Shown piece by piece: positions 25,339 to 34,073 of a stretch of DNA of 64,000 nt (the stretch's first letter is position 1; every line of letters begins with the position of its first letter). The notes beneath the pieces are model-generated. The model saw only the letters and a program-made list of their open reading frames with translations. It did no database searches and was not told the DNA's origin. The translations under genes were made by a program, and so were the position numbers. The stretch comes from Henriciella mobilis (lineage in GTDB: Bacteria > Pseudomonadota > Alphaproteobacteria > Caulobacterales > Hyphomonadaceae): NCBI RefSeq assembly GCF_003576315.1, contig NZ_QWFZ01000009.1, forward strand, positions 51,211 to 115,210. Direction: 5' to 3'.

Positions 25339-26571
25339 CTATTCAGCCGCCAGCTGGTTCTTGCCGGGATGGCCGATAGTCTGGGCGATGCGGTCGGCAA
25401 GCTGGCGGGCAACGGCGAGCTTGTCCATGCGCGGCCAGCGTTCGATCTCGTCCTTGGTGACAAGCGCGATCTCGTTTTCCGAACCACCCATCACATCGCC
25501 GGACACATCGTTCGCCACGATCCAGTCGCAGCCCTTCCGCTTCATCTTGGCGCGGGCCAGCTCTTCGACGTCATGGGTCTCGGCGGCAAAGCCGATCACC
25601 AGGCCGGGGCGGTTCTTCCGCTTCTTCGACAGCGTGGCAAGGATGTCCGGATTTTCCGACAGGGTCAGGGAGGGCAGCGTCTCGCCAGCATCCTTGAGCT
25701 TGAGTTTCTTCGAAGAGGAAATGGCCGGGCGCCAGTCGGCCACGGCAGCAACCGAAATGAAGACATCGGCCGGCAGGGCGGTCTCGCAGGCCTTCAGCAT
25801 GTCGCGTGCGGTCTCCACCGGAACCATGTCGACCCCGCGCGGCGGCGCGATCGAAACCGGTCCGGAGACCAGGGTCACGCGCGCGCCAAGATCGGCGAGC
25901 GCACCAGCTATCGCATAGCCCTGCTTGCCGGAGGAATGATTGGACAGGAAACGCACCGGATCGAGCGGCTCACGTGTCGGGCCGGCCGTGACAAGCACAT
26001 GGGCGCCCGTCAGCGGCTTCGGGCCGGAATGCCGGTCCAGCTGGGCCTCGATTTCATCAGCAATCGCGAGCACCTCCGGCAGGCGGCCGGGGCCAAACTC
26101 GCCGCATGCCATCGCGCCTTCATCGGGCTCCATGACGGCGGCGCCATCGGCCCGCAGCGTGGCGACATTGCGCTTCGTGGCCGCATGCTCCCACATGCGC
26201 ACATTCATGGCCGGGACCATCAGGACCGGCTTGTCGGTCGCCATCAGCGTCGTCGAGGCGAGGTCATTGGCATGGCCGTGCGCGGCCTTGGCGAGCAGGT
26301 CGGCCGTTGCCGGACACACGACGACAAGGTCGGCGGAGCGCGACAGCTGGATATGGCCCATCTCGGCTTCGTCATCGAGGCTGAAGAGGTCGGTGAAGCA
26401 TTTCTCGCCCGACAGGGCCGAGACCGACAAGGGGGTCACAAACTCCGCACCGGCCTTGGTCAGGATGCACCGGCTGGCGATTCCACGGCGCGCCAGCTCG
26501 CGGATCAGCTCAAGCGATTTGTACGCCGCGATCCCGCCGCCAATGATCAGGAGAATGCGTTTGCTGTTCAT
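25339..26571 (-). CDS. coaBC: bifunctional CoaBC (phosphopantothenate-cysteine ligase/decarboxylase)
   Basis: Makes 4'-phosphopantetheine in CoA synthesis. The CoaB half adds cysteine to phosphopantothenate and the CoaC half decarboxylates the product using FMN. In the 410 residues the CoaC part (1-185) has IGGGIAAYKSLELIRELARR, the P-x-MN-x2-MW motif VPAMNVRMWEH and the catalytic Cys in MACGEFGPGRL. The CoaB part has VTAGPTREPLDPVRFLSNHS and AVADWRP with the Lys-rich loop SSKKLKLKD. The ATG at 26571 precedes the conserved N-terminus directly. Confidence 0.97.
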   Translation of the reverse strand: MNSKRILLIIGGGIAAYKSLELIRELARRGIASRCILTKAGAEFVTPLSVSALSGEKCFTDLFSLDDEAEMGHIQLSRSADLVVVCPATADLLAKAAHGHANDLASTTLMATDKPVLMVPAMNVRMWEHAATKRNVATLRADGAAVMEPDEGAMACGEFGPGRLPEVLAIADEIEAQLDRHSGPKPLTGAHVLVTAGPTREPLDPVRFLSNHSSGKQGYAIAGALADLGARVTLVSGPVSIAPPRGVDMVPVETARDMLKACETALPADVFISVAAVADWRPAISSSKKLKLKDAGETLPSLTLSENPDILATLSKKRKNRPGLVIGFAAETHDVEELARAKMKRKGCDWIVANDVSGDVMGGSENEIALVTKDEIERWPRMDKLAVARQLADRIAQTIGHPGKNQLAAE

Positions 26572-26630
26572 GAGCCCCTGTTTACACAGAAAGTGTTGAG
26601 AAATCGACGACACGAGCGTGTGAACCGCAG

Positions 26631-26678
26631 CAAAAAATAGAGCCGGGCATAGCTGCTAGCTGCAGCCACACCCGGCTC
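26631..26678 (-). terminator. intrinsic terminator of the UrcA-like gene
   Basis: On the minus strand GAGCCGGG (26678-26671) pairs with CCCGGCTC (26647-26640). A further GCTGC/GCAGC pairing sits in the loop, followed immediately by TATTTTTTG. This is a classic rho-independent terminator, 29 bases past the stop of the gene at 26707, and it isolates that gene from coaBC. Confidence 0.8.
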
Positions 26679-26706
26679 CTCGCAGGTCCCTGTCCCCGTG
26701 GCGCTT

Positions 26707-27531
26707 TCAAAAGCGCCGGGAGCCTACGAATATCTGCGGTCCCCTGCCGATCGCCGCCTGGTGAAAATCCACCAGTGCCGGCAAGCCGGACTCGTAAATC
26801 GCGACATCGACAGCCTGTGCCTCGCAACCTGCGTGCCGCAAGCCGCCGCCATATCCAGCGCGCGATCCGCAGGCCCGCGCAGCGGCCTCTTCAATCCGGT
26901 CATAAAGCAGCGAAACGCGCTTGCCCTGGACCGGCTGGAGGTCGCGGTAGCACACTTCCACACGGCCGGATTCGCCCGTCATAGCTGGGGTTGCGCGAAT
27001 CCTGACAGCGCAATTCCCCTGCACGGCGCCAGCAACGGTGAGCACCGAGTCAGACCGCGCCGGAGCGCTGTCTGCGGAGGCTGCACCCCATCCCCCGGCG
27101 AGCTCCGAGCCCCAGCCCTGCTGGCAGGCAGCATAGACGGTGACCCCGCTTTGGGTGGTCCGCATGCCACAATTCTGTGCCGTTCCGGGACGGCTGCCGC
27201 GAAACACGCTGACGCCGTTCATCATTGAAACAGCCGATGCGCCTGCAGCGTCTGACGGCGCAGCACCTTGCGGCTTAACCATGCGCGGCTTGTCTGCGAT
27301 GGCCGGCGCCGCGCCAGCCGGGACACGGCGGCTTTGCAGGCTGGCGCGCAGGATTTGCGACTGGGCATAGCGGTCGGCATGGCTGAAGCCATCCGGCTCC
27401 ATCACGAACGACGACTGCGCACGCGCGCTTCCGGCACCAATGGTGAGAAGAACGGCGCAGATGGACAACAAAACCGCGGACAATCTCACGGATGGGGCTC
27501 CAGGTTGCCAAGTCTGCCTTGGATTAAGCAA
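26707..27531 (-). CDS. secreted UrcA-like protein
   Basis: A 274-residue exported protein with a signal peptide (LSAVLLSICAVLLTIGAGSARAQ, about 18-39). The central part is Ala/Ser/Pro-rich and low in complexity. The C-terminal 85 residues (VEVCYRDLQPVQGKRVSLLY, then RIEEAAARACGS) resemble the UrcA domain, a small Cys-containing periplasmic module of unknown function common in Caulobacterales and sphingomonads. Six cysteines in the mature part could form disulfides. It is monocistronic by context: a strong terminator lies downstream and ubiB ends 47 bases upstream. Confidence 0.6.
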   Translation of the reverse strand: MLNPRQTWQPGAPSVRLSAVLLSICAVLLTIGAGSARAQSSFVMEPDGFSHADRYAQSQILRASLQSRRVPAGAAPAIADKPRMVKPQGAAPSDAAGASAVSMMNGVSVFRGSRPGTAQNCGMRTTQSGVTVYAACQQGWGSELAGGWGAASADSAPARSDSVLTVAGAVQGNCAVRIRATPAMTGESGRVEVCYRDLQPVQGKRVSLLYDRIEEAAARACGSRAGYGGGLRHAGCEAQAVDVAIYESGLPALVDFHQAAIGRGPQIFVGSRRF

Positions 27532-27578
27532 AAATTAACCTAGCAAGCGCGTGGCCGCTCCGATAGCAGATTCCCGTG

Positions 27579-29108
27579 TCAGGCGAATTGCGCGACGGTG
27601 ACGCCCGCAATGGCGGCAAGAACAATCACCAGTCCGAACCAGGCCCACCAGGGCGGCCCGGTCCGCTTGGGCTCGGCCTTCTGCCTGGCGTCCTGTTCCA
27701 GGCTCGCCTCGAACCGGTCCATGACCTCGGGCAGCCGTTTCAGCCGGTCGGCCACCTCGCGGATATTCTTCACCGCCAGTTTCGCCGCCCCGGCCGGGCC
27801 GAAATTCTCCGCGATCCAGGTTTTGACGATCGGCTCGGCCGCCTTCCAGATGTCATGTTTGGGATCGATGGCCCGCGCGACGCCTTCAACCTGCACCATG
27901 GTTTTCTGGAGCAGGACGAGCTCCGGGCGCAGATGCATGCCGAAGGTCCGTGTATAGTCCAGCAGCTGCAGCAGGATGCGCCCCATATAGACATCCTCGG
28001 CCGACTTGCCGTGGATCGGCTCGCCCACCGAGCGCAGCGCCTGGGCGAACTCGCCGACCGACTGGTCAGCCGGGACATAGCCCGCCTCGAAGTGAACCTC
28101 GGCGATGCGCTGATAGTCGCGGCGGATGAAGCCCCAGAGGATCTCAGCCAGGAAACGCCGCTCTTCCATGCCGATGCGTCCGATCAGGCCGAAATCGACA
28201 AGCGCGATGCGATTGTCCGGCGTGATCAGGATGTTGCCCTCATGCATGTCGGCATGGAAAACGCCATGCCCGATCGCCTGGTTGAGGAAGCCGCGCGTGA
28301 TGGCGGTCGCGAGTTCTGCCCGGTCGAGGCCCGGCTGGTCCAGCGCCTTCGGATCCGTCAGCGGGATACCGTCGACCCAATCTGTCGTCAGCACGCGCTG
28401 CGAGGTCCGGTCCCAGTCGACGGCCGGGATCACGAACCAGTCATGCTTGTCCGAAATCGACTTGATCTGGTCCGCCCCGCCTGCTTCGAGGCGCAGGTCC
28501 AGCTCCTTCATCATCGCGTCGGCGACCGTGTTGGTGAAGGCCACCGGCTCAAGCCGCCGGCTTTCCGCGGAGGCGCGCTCGATGGTCCGCGCGGCCCGTT
28601 TCATGGCGCGCAGCTCACGCGCGATCATCTGCTCGACACCGGGCCGAAGGATCTTGACCGCGCGCGTGCCGTCCGGCGTTTCCATCTTGTGGACCTGCGC
28701 CAGCGACGCAGCCGCAACCGGCTCGCCAAGCTCGGGGAAGAGCGTCTGCGCGACCTCCTCGCCGAACTCCTTGTCGAGGATCTGCCGCGCCTGCTTCACT
28801 GGAAATGGCGGCAGCTTGTCTTTCAGGCGCGAGAGGTCGCTGGCGACTTCGGTGCCGAACACATCAGGGCGCGTGGCAAGCAGCTGGCCGAGCTTGATAT
28901 AGGCCGGTCCAAGCTTCTCCAATGCGGCGGCAAAGCGCTCGCCCGGCCGGCCTTTGGCGCCGCCGCCGAAGATGCGCAGGAAACGTCCGGCAACGCGCGC
29001 CGGCAGCGGCAGGCGCGTCTGGTACTCACCCGGCAGGATCACATCATGCCGGACCAGCGCCGTGCCGACCCGCATCAGCCGTCCATAGTCAGATAGCGCC
29101 TTCAGCAC
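27579..29108 (-). CDS. ubiB: ubiquinone biosynthesis kinase-like protein UbiB
   Basis: An atypical ADCK/COQ8-family ATPase that supports ubiquinone biosynthesis at the inner membrane. The 509 residues contain the KxGQ motif in KLGPAYIKLGQLLATRPD, the Ala-rich nucleotide loop EPVAAASLAQVHK, and HADMHEGNILI with LVDFGLIGR for metal binding. The C-terminus ends in a hydrophobic anchor (WWAWFGLVIVLAAIAGVTV). The start is GTG at 29108, 8 bases after GGGGAGA. A longer frame to 29273 would overlap ubiE by 134 bases and has no family similarity. Confidence 0.95.
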   Translation of the reverse strand: MLKALSDYGRLMRVGTALVRHDVILPGEYQTRLPLPARVAGRFLRIFGGGAKGRPGERFAAALEKLGPAYIKLGQLLATRPDVFGTEVASDLSRLKDKLPPFPVKQARQILDKEFGEEVAQTLFPELGEPVAAASLAQVHKMETPDGTRAVKILRPGVEQMIARELRAMKRAARTIERASAESRRLEPVAFTNTVADAMMKELDLRLEAGGADQIKSISDKHDWFVIPAVDWDRTSQRVLTTDWVDGIPLTDPKALDQPGLDRAELATAITRGFLNQAIGHGVFHADMHEGNILITPDNRIALVDFGLIGRIGMEERRFLAEILWGFIRRDYQRIAEVHFEAGYVPADQSVGEFAQALRSVGEPIHGKSAEDVYMGRILLQLLDYTRTFGMHLRPELVLLQKTMVQVEGVARAIDPKHDIWKAAEPIVKTWIAENFGPAGAAKLAVKNIREVADRLKRLPEVMDRFEASLEQDARQKAEPKRTGPPWWAWFGLVIVLAAIAGVTVAQFA

Positions 29109-29139
29109 GTCGCGCGTCTCCCCATCATCCGCCCCATCG

Positions 29140-29928
29140 TCAGGCCGCCCAGCCGAAATGGAGCGCGGCAATGCCGCCGGAGAAATTCGTGACCGAAACG
29201 CCGGAGAACCCGGCCGCCTCGACCTCGTCGCGGAAGTCTTCCTGTTTCGGGAACTTGCGGATGGATTCGACAAGATACTGGTAGCTCGCCCGGTCGGAAG
29301 CGACGATCTCGCCCATCCGGGGGATCACGTTGAAACTGTAGGTATCGTAGAGCTTCTGCAGCATCGGGACGGTCATGTGGCTGAATTCCAGCACGGCCAG
29401 GCGCCCGCCCGGCTTCAGCACGCGGCGAAACTCCGACAGGGCCTGCGCGCGGTCGGCGACATTGCGAATGCCGAAGGCGATGGTCAGCGCGTCGAAGGTG
29501 CGGTCCTCGAAGGGCAGCGCCTGCGCATCCCCGCAGACCCAGCCGATGCGGCTGTCATAGGCGGCCATGTCAGATCGGGCGCGGCCGGCGTCCAGCATGG
29601 CGTCATTGATGTCGCAGACAATGGCGCTGGCCTCGCCAGCCTTGCCCCGCCGGCGCGCGACCTTGTCCGCCCGGTCGACAAAGGCCTTGGACAGGTCGCC
29701 CGTGCCGCCCGCCACGTCGAGCAGGCGCTCGCCCGGCTGCGGGTTGAGCTTGGCAATCGTGTCATGCTTCCAGAGCCGGTGGACGCCTGCCGACATCAGG
29801 TCGTTCATGACGTCATAGCGGCTGGCCACCGAGCGGAACACGCCCTTGACGCGGCTCACCTTTTCCTCAGGTGAGACCTCTTCGAAGCCGAAGCTGACCG
29901 TCTTTGCTGTATCTGTCTCTTTTGTCAT
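29140..29928 (-). CDS. ubiE: ubiquinone/menaquinone C-methyltransferase UbiE
   Basis: SAM-dependent methyltransferase for the C-methylation step of ubiquinone synthesis. In the 262 residues the N-terminal KVFRSVASRYDVMNDLMS-like segment, motif I LLDVAGGTGDL, motif II DAQALPFEDRTFDALTIAFG and LKPGGRLAVLEFSH are all characteristic. The C-terminus SGGIAALHFGWAA matches the family. The ATG at 29928 is preferred; one 7 codons upstream overlaps the divergent promoter. It is followed 31 bases later by ubiB and diverges from mutM with a 49-base gap. Confidence 0.97.
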   Translation of the reverse strand: MTKETDTAKTVSFGFEEVSPEEKVSRVKGVFRSVASRYDVMNDLMSAGVHRLWKHDTIAKLNPQPGERLLDVAGGTGDLSKAFVDRADKVARRRGKAGEASAIVCDINDAMLDAGRARSDMAAYDSRIGWVCGDAQALPFEDRTFDALTIAFGIRNVADRAQALSEFRRVLKPGGRLAVLEFSHMTVPMLQKLYDTYSFNVIPRMGEIVASDRASYQYLVESIRKFPKQEDFRDEVEAAGFSGVSVTNFSGGIAALHFGWAA

Positions 29929-29977
29929 GCGCCGGGACCATAGTGGCATGAAAATCTAAACGCTATATGCGGAGACC

Positions 29978-30826
29978 ATGCCTGAATTACCTGAAGTCGA
30001 GACAGTTCGCCGCGGCCTTGCTCCCGTCATGGAGGGCAAGGCCATCCTGTCGGTGATCCTCAACCGACCGGACCTTCGCTTTCCGCTGCCTGCCCGCTTT
30101 GCCGATCGGGTGTCGGGGACACGGATCGAGAAGTTGTCGCGGCGGGCAAAGTTCCTTGTGGCGGAGCTGTCATCGGGAGATGCGCTGATCATGCATCTCG
30201 GCATGTCCGGCCGCTTCACGATCAGTGACGGCACCCGGCCGGGCGACTTCCATCACGAGATCCCGCCGAACCCGAAGCATGACCATGTCATCTTCCACGT
30301 CGAGGGCGGGAAAGTCGTCACCTATAATGATCCGCGCCGCTTCGGCTTCATGGAGCTGTGGCCGCTGCAGCAGATGGCGCAATATCCGCGCCTGTCAGGC
30401 TATGGGCCCGAGCCGCTGTCGAACACCTTCTCGCATGCCTGGCTGAACGAGGCGCTGAAGGGCAAGAGCGGGCCGATCAAGTCGGTTCTGCTCGACCAGC
30501 GGGTGATTGCGGGCCTTGGCAACATCTATGTCTGCGAAGCGCTCTACCGCGCCGGGATCAGTCCGCGGCGGCGGGCCTCGACCGTTCCCGGCCAGCGGGC
30601 AGCGAAGCTGGCGGTCGCGATCAACGATGTCATCCGCGAAGCGATTGCTGCTGGCGGCTCGTCCATCTCGGACTTCAAGGCCGCAACCGGCGAGCTTGGC
30701 TACTTCCAGCACACTTTCTCGGTCTATGACCGCGAGGGCAAGCCCTGCAAAAGCTGCGGCGCCCCGATCAGACGCATCGTCCAGTCGGGGCGCTCGAGTT
30801 TCTATTGCGGGACTTGCCAGCGTTAG
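29978..30826 (+). CDS. mutM: formamidopyrimidine-DNA glycosylase
   Basis: Base-excision repair glycosylase/AP lyase for 8-oxoguanine and Fapy lesions. The 282 residues begin PELPEVETVRRGL after the initiator Met, giving the catalytic Pro and Glu. HLGMSGRF and the H2TH region DQRVIAGLGNIYVCEALY follow. The C-terminal zinc finger is C-x2-C-x16-C-x2-C ending YCGTCQR. It diverges from ubiE, and a long inverted-repeat element begins 34 bases after its stop. Confidence 0.97.
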   Translation: MPELPEVETVRRGLAPVMEGKAILSVILNRPDLRFPLPARFADRVSGTRIEKLSRRAKFLVAELSSGDALIMHLGMSGRFTISDGTRPGDFHHEIPPNPKHDHVIFHVEGGKVVTYNDPRRFGFMELWPLQQMAQYPRLSGYGPEPLSNTFSHAWLNEALKGKSGPIKSVLLDQRVIAGLGNIYVCEALYRAGISPRRRASTVPGQRAAKLAVAINDVIREAIAAGGSSISDFKAATGELGYFQHTFSVYDREGKPCKSCGAPIRRIVQSGRSSFYCGTCQR

Positions 30827-30860
30827 TTTCCGAACATTTCACGGGTTCGGGGGCATGGCT

Positions 30861-30977
30861 GCCCCACCCCGACCCTCCCCAGAGGGGAGGGGGCGTCAGC
30901 TGCTGACCTTCCAGCGCCGGCCGATGGACGATACCGTCGATCTCCCTCCCCGCATGCGGGGAGGGTCGGGGTGGGGC
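30861..30977. repeat. 117-base palindromic intergenic element with 20-bp arms
   Basis: The first 20 bases (30861-30880, GCCCCACCCCGACCCTCCCC) are an exact reverse complement of the last 20 (30958-30977). Each arm also makes a local hairpin: CCTCCCC-AGA-GGGGAGG at 30874-30890 and CCTCCCC-GCATGC-GGGGAGG near 30945-30964. The unit lies between convergent mutM and the DUF2330 gene. The arm sequence is of the type repeated many times in alphaproteobacterial intergenic regions, so I call it a REP-like element that may also terminate transcription both ways. Confidence 0.8.
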
Positions 30978-30985
30978 CAGGTCTC

Positions 30986-32374
30986 TTACCCATTCCCCCA
31001 GAGGCGTTGCCACCAGGGTTTCTTGTCCTTGGGCTCGAGGTCGATATTGATCGCGGCCTCGGAATAGCCGCCGGCGGCCATCTTCTCCTTGATCTCGGCC
31101 TCGTCCCAGCCGGTCAGCTTGGCGAGGTTTTCGGCTTCCTGATCCCAGCGGCTGACGAGCTCATCGGCATAGTCGCGCGCTTCCTCGCACTTGTTGAAGT
31201 CGCCGCGCCAGGGGTGGCGCAGGACATAGCGGCCCTGGTAATTGTCGCGGTCACCCGTGACCTGGAAGGTCAGGTCCTGCGGAAAGGTCTTCGCGTCATA
31301 GCGCACATGCAGGCGGGTGACGAAGACATCGACCGGCTGCGGGCCAGGCCGGAAGCCGGGCTGCGGCTGGTCCTGCCCGCCTTCATCCAGCCACATCACG
31401 CCCAGCTCCTGCAGCTCCGAGCGTGACAGCGGCTCAGCCGCGCACGGGTCGCACCAGCTCATGTCCCAGGCATATTCCATGAAGACGGCCTTGCCATTCT
31501 CCTTCTCGACCTGGTGGGCGAACATGTCCTTGTAGAAGTCGCCGAACTCATCCTTCACGAAGATCGGGACATCCATGTTGGAGGGCAGTTTCACGGTCTT
31601 GTAATTGGTCGTCTCGACGCGGCCCTTGCGGGTCATGGCGAAGATGAAAAGCTCCTGCTTGCCCTCGGCATTCACCGTGCCGAGACGGATCGGCAGCATG
31701 AAGTCCTCATCCTCATAGGCGACCTGGATCGGGCGCAGGAAACCGGCGCCGTCATGGCGTTCGAGGTTCACCTTCGCCACGAAGAATTTCATGCCCTGCT
31801 TGAGATAGGAGCCGACCACTTCCTCGGCGCCATCGGGAATGCGGTAGCCATTCTGGTTCAGCCATGTGATCAGGCCGTCGGACTCCTCGGCCGAGAGGAT
31901 CAGGATGTCATATTCGCCGACCTCGTATTCGGCTTCGATGGTGACGCCGAGTTCCTCGGCTTCCTCCGCCATGGCATCCATGGCCGCGCCAGCTTGTGGC
32001 GCAGCCATGGCAAGGGTCTCACGATACTGAATGCGGTTGCACGGATCCTCGTCATGATACTCGACCAGGCGCGGCGCGGTATACTCGTCCAGGTGCTCGA
32101 TCAGGCCGGGATTGGCGACATTGATCTGCTCACGTTCGGGCACATCGACGACCGGGATGACCATGGCGAACTCCGACGGCTCGCCGCGATAGTCGGACGC
32201 CATGGTGATGACCGTCCGCTCCCCGTCGCGCACCAACGCAACCTTCGAGGCATCGTTGAAAAGATCGGTATCGGCTTTCGCGACGAAGAAGCCGCAGAAG
32301 GCATTTGCCGGCGCGCTAAGGCCGAGCGAGGCGAGCCCCAGCGTGGCGGCTCCCAACAGGTGTCTGAGTTTCAT
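30986..32374 (-). CDS. DUF2330 domain exported protein
   Basis: A 462-residue protein with a clear signal peptide (LLGAATLGLASLGLSAPANAF) and a DUF2330 domain over most of its length. Typical segments are FCGFFVAKADTDLFNDASKV, VITMASDYRGEPSEFAMVIP and VDVPEREQI. CDPCAAEPL and other cysteines may form disulfides or bind metal. The function of DUF2330 is not established. The gene starts inside the 3' end of the RnfD-like membrane gene (59-base overlap), implying coupled expression and a shared process at the cell envelope. Confidence 0.8.
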   Translation of the reverse strand: MKLRHLLGAATLGLASLGLSAPANAFCGFFVAKADTDLFNDASKVALVRDGERTVITMASDYRGEPSEFAMVIPVVDVPEREQINVANPGLIEHLDEYTAPRLVEYHDEDPCNRIQYRETLAMAAPQAGAAMDAMAEEAEELGVTIEAEYEVGEYDILILSAEESDGLITWLNQNGYRIPDGAEEVVGSYLKQGMKFFVAKVNLERHDGAGFLRPIQVAYEDEDFMLPIRLGTVNAEGKQELFIFAMTRKGRVETTNYKTVKLPSNMDVPIFVKDEFGDFYKDMFAHQVEKENGKAVFMEYAWDMSWCDPCAAEPLSRSELQELGVMWLDEGGQDQPQPGFRPGPQPVDVFVTRLHVRYDAKTFPQDLTFQVTGDRDNYQGRYVLRHPWRGDFNKCEEARDYADELVSRWDQEAENLAKLTGWDEAEIKEKMAAGGYSEAAINIDLEPKDKKPWWQRLWGNG

Positions 32375-33218
32375 GGTCGCGTCCCTCCTTGGACATTGAT
32401 GCTTTGCCCCACTGAAACCGGTTCGCAGGCAGGAACCGGTCGAGAAATGGTGTCATGACCGACAGCGCCGCCAGCGCCATGAGCGGCGCGGCGCGGACAT
32501 TCGGCCCGATGATGAACCAGGCCGTCAGGCTGGCCACGCAGGCGGCAAAGACGAGCCGCCCGGCGCGGGAATCCGGGGTCGAGCGCGGATCGGTGATCAT
32601 GAAGAACGTAAACACCAGAAGCGTGCCCGATGAAAGCTGGTGGATCGGGATCGCCATCGGATCCCCGAGCCACAGCGCGCGTCCGAACAGGATCGCGGCA
32701 AACGTCCCGATGAAGCCGAAGGCGATGTCGAGCCGCTTTGCGCTGGACAGCACCAGCGCCGCCAGCGCGACGGCCCAGCCGGCAATCAGCGGCGCCTGCC
32801 CCCATTGTCCGGGCGAGACCCAGACATCGCGTCCGAAGACGAGGCACATGACGACAATACCGATACAGGCCGGGTTGAAGACGTGCTTGCTTCTGTAGCG
32901 CACGGCGAATTTCAGTCCGATGCCGATCACGCCGGCGGCGAACCACATCCACGGATCGACCGCGCGCATCAGGATGGAGAGCGACAGCGAGGTGATCGCA
33001 GCCGACTTCCATTCGAACCGCGTTTTCACGAGAAGGCTGGCCAGCGCCTGCGCACTCATCGCGCCAGTAAAGGCCGACAGCAGATGCATCGGCCGGGCGC
33101 CGAAATCGGTGGTGTAGACCGAGATGAGGAATAGGCCCGACAGCGCGAGCAGCTGCCAGTGGCGCGCATCGCGGTTGACCGCACGCACCAAGCCGATTGT
33201 TGCGTCCCTCACATCCAT
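32316..33218 (-). CDS. RnfD/NqrB-like membrane protein
   Basis: A 300-residue polytopic protein with about nine hydrophobic helices. It resembles the NqrB/RnfD subunit family, which carries flavin and quinone sites in ion-pumping electron-transfer complexes. Segments such as KHVFNPACIGIVVMCLVF and GTLLVFTFFMITDPRSTP match that family; the latter contains the MxTDP motif typical of RnfD. No other Rnf or Nqr subunit is present. I start at ATG 33218; a longer frame to 33332 adds 38 residues without similarity. It overlaps the DUF2330 gene and diverges from a cytochrome c. Confidence 0.75.
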   Translation of the reverse strand: MDVRDATIGLVRAVNRDARHWQLLALSGLFLISVYTTDFGARPMHLLSAFTGAMSAQALASLLVKTRFEWKSAAITSLSLSILMRAVDPWMWFAAGVIGIGLKFAVRYRSKHVFNPACIGIVVMCLVFGRDVWVSPGQWGQAPLIAGWAVALAALVLSSAKRLDIAFGFIGTFAAILFGRALWLGDPMAIPIHQLSSGTLLVFTFFMITDPRSTPDSRAGRLVFAACVASLTAWFIIGPNVRAAPLMALAALSVMTPFLDRFLPANRFQWGKASMSKEGRDHETQTPVGSRHAGARLARP

Positions 33219-33340
33219 GCCCGCCAGACAATACACGAAAAGCGGGGAAAATTGGGCGCTCGTTTGCAAAATGAAAAATTCGCCTATTTCGCGAACTGAA
33301 GATCGATTTTCCCTCTTTCCAGGAAATTTCACTTGTTGTA

Positions 33341-33355
33341 TATCGATAAACGATG
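33341..33355. promoter_or_regulatory. operator-like site TATCG-N5-CGATG
   Basis: TATCG at 33341-33345 and CGATG at 33351-33355 sit in the divergent region between the RnfD-like gene (start 33218) and the cytochrome c gene (start 33422). Spacing and half-sites match the palindrome before the PspB-like gene (24012-24026) except for the last base. Two sites on one contig suggest a shared regulator, but this is inference. Confidence 0.4.
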
Positions 33356-33421
33356 CGGGGGCCGGCCGCAGATTGTACCCACAATCGACGCTGGTCCGGC
33401 CATCAACCGGCGTTCATAGAT

Positions 33422-33961
33422 ATGAGACGTCAAATGATCCGCAGGATCTTTCTTACAACATGCCTGGCGGGCCTGGCGGCCTGCTCCCTCGAAACCTCGG
33501 CCGATGTGGTGACCGAAACCGCCTCGGCGCCGCACATCGTCGCCGCAAACCAGGTCGAAGCCGGCCGCTACCTCGTCGAACTCGGCGGCTGCCAGGATTG
33601 CCATACCGCCGGCTGGCCCGAAAGCGGCGGGCAGATCGCCGCAGACGACCAGCTGCTCGGTGTTCCCGTCGGCTTCAAGGGGCCGTGGGGCGTTTCCTAC
33701 GCCAACAATCTGCGCCTTGTTGCCGCCGCCTATACGCCGGAAGAATGGGTCGAGATGATGCATACCCGCCAGGGCCTGCCGCCCATGCCCTGGACGACCG
33801 TCAACCGGATGAGCGATTCCGATCTTCTGGCCGTGCATGCCTATCTCGTCTCGCTGGGCGAAAAAGGCGAAGCCATGCCAGGGACGGTGCCGCCCGGTGT
33901 CGAACCGGCGACGCCGTATATCTACTTCATGCCGGTCGGCCCGGACGTCCAGACGGGCTGA
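33422..33961 (+). CDS. lipoprotein c-type cytochrome
   Basis: A 179-residue periplasmic electron carrier, probably anchored by lipid. The N-terminus RRIFLTTCLAGLAACS has a lipobox with the Cys in LAAC. One haem c motif, CQDCH, follows ELGG, and Met residues in MHTRQGLPPMPW or NRMSDSD could be the distal ligand. The layout resembles the small cytochromes associated with dehydrogenases. Either ATG 33422 or 33434 could start it. It is divergent from the RnfD-like/DUF2330 pair across a region with an operator-like site, suggesting a common role. Confidence 0.75.
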   Translation: MRRQMIRRIFLTTCLAGLAACSLETSADVVTETASAPHIVAANQVEAGRYLVELGGCQDCHTAGWPESGGQIAADDQLLGVPVGFKGPWGVSYANNLRLVAAAYTPEEWVEMMHTRQGLPPMPWTTVNRMSDSDLLAVHAYLVSLGEKGEAMPGTVPPGVEPATPYIYFMPVGPDVQTG

Positions 33962-33973
33962 GCGGGCCCGCAA

Positions 33974-34020
33974 AGACCTCTCCCGAGCAGCCATCGCGGC
34001 GGCTCGGGGGTTGGAGGTCT
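33974..34020 (+). terminator. imperfect hairpin after the cytochrome c gene
   Basis: AGACCTC (33974-33980) pairs with GAGGTCT (34014-34020), and CCGAGC (33983-33988) with GCTCGG (34002-34007), giving a long interrupted stem 12 bases past the stop. There is no T-run, so it is either a rho-independent-like end without a U tract or an mRNA-stabilising structure. Confidence 0.45.
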
Positions 34021-34073
34021 GAAGCGATTGGGCTAGGCGAAGCTCGTCAACTCAACTCTGCCAGAGACCCGCC

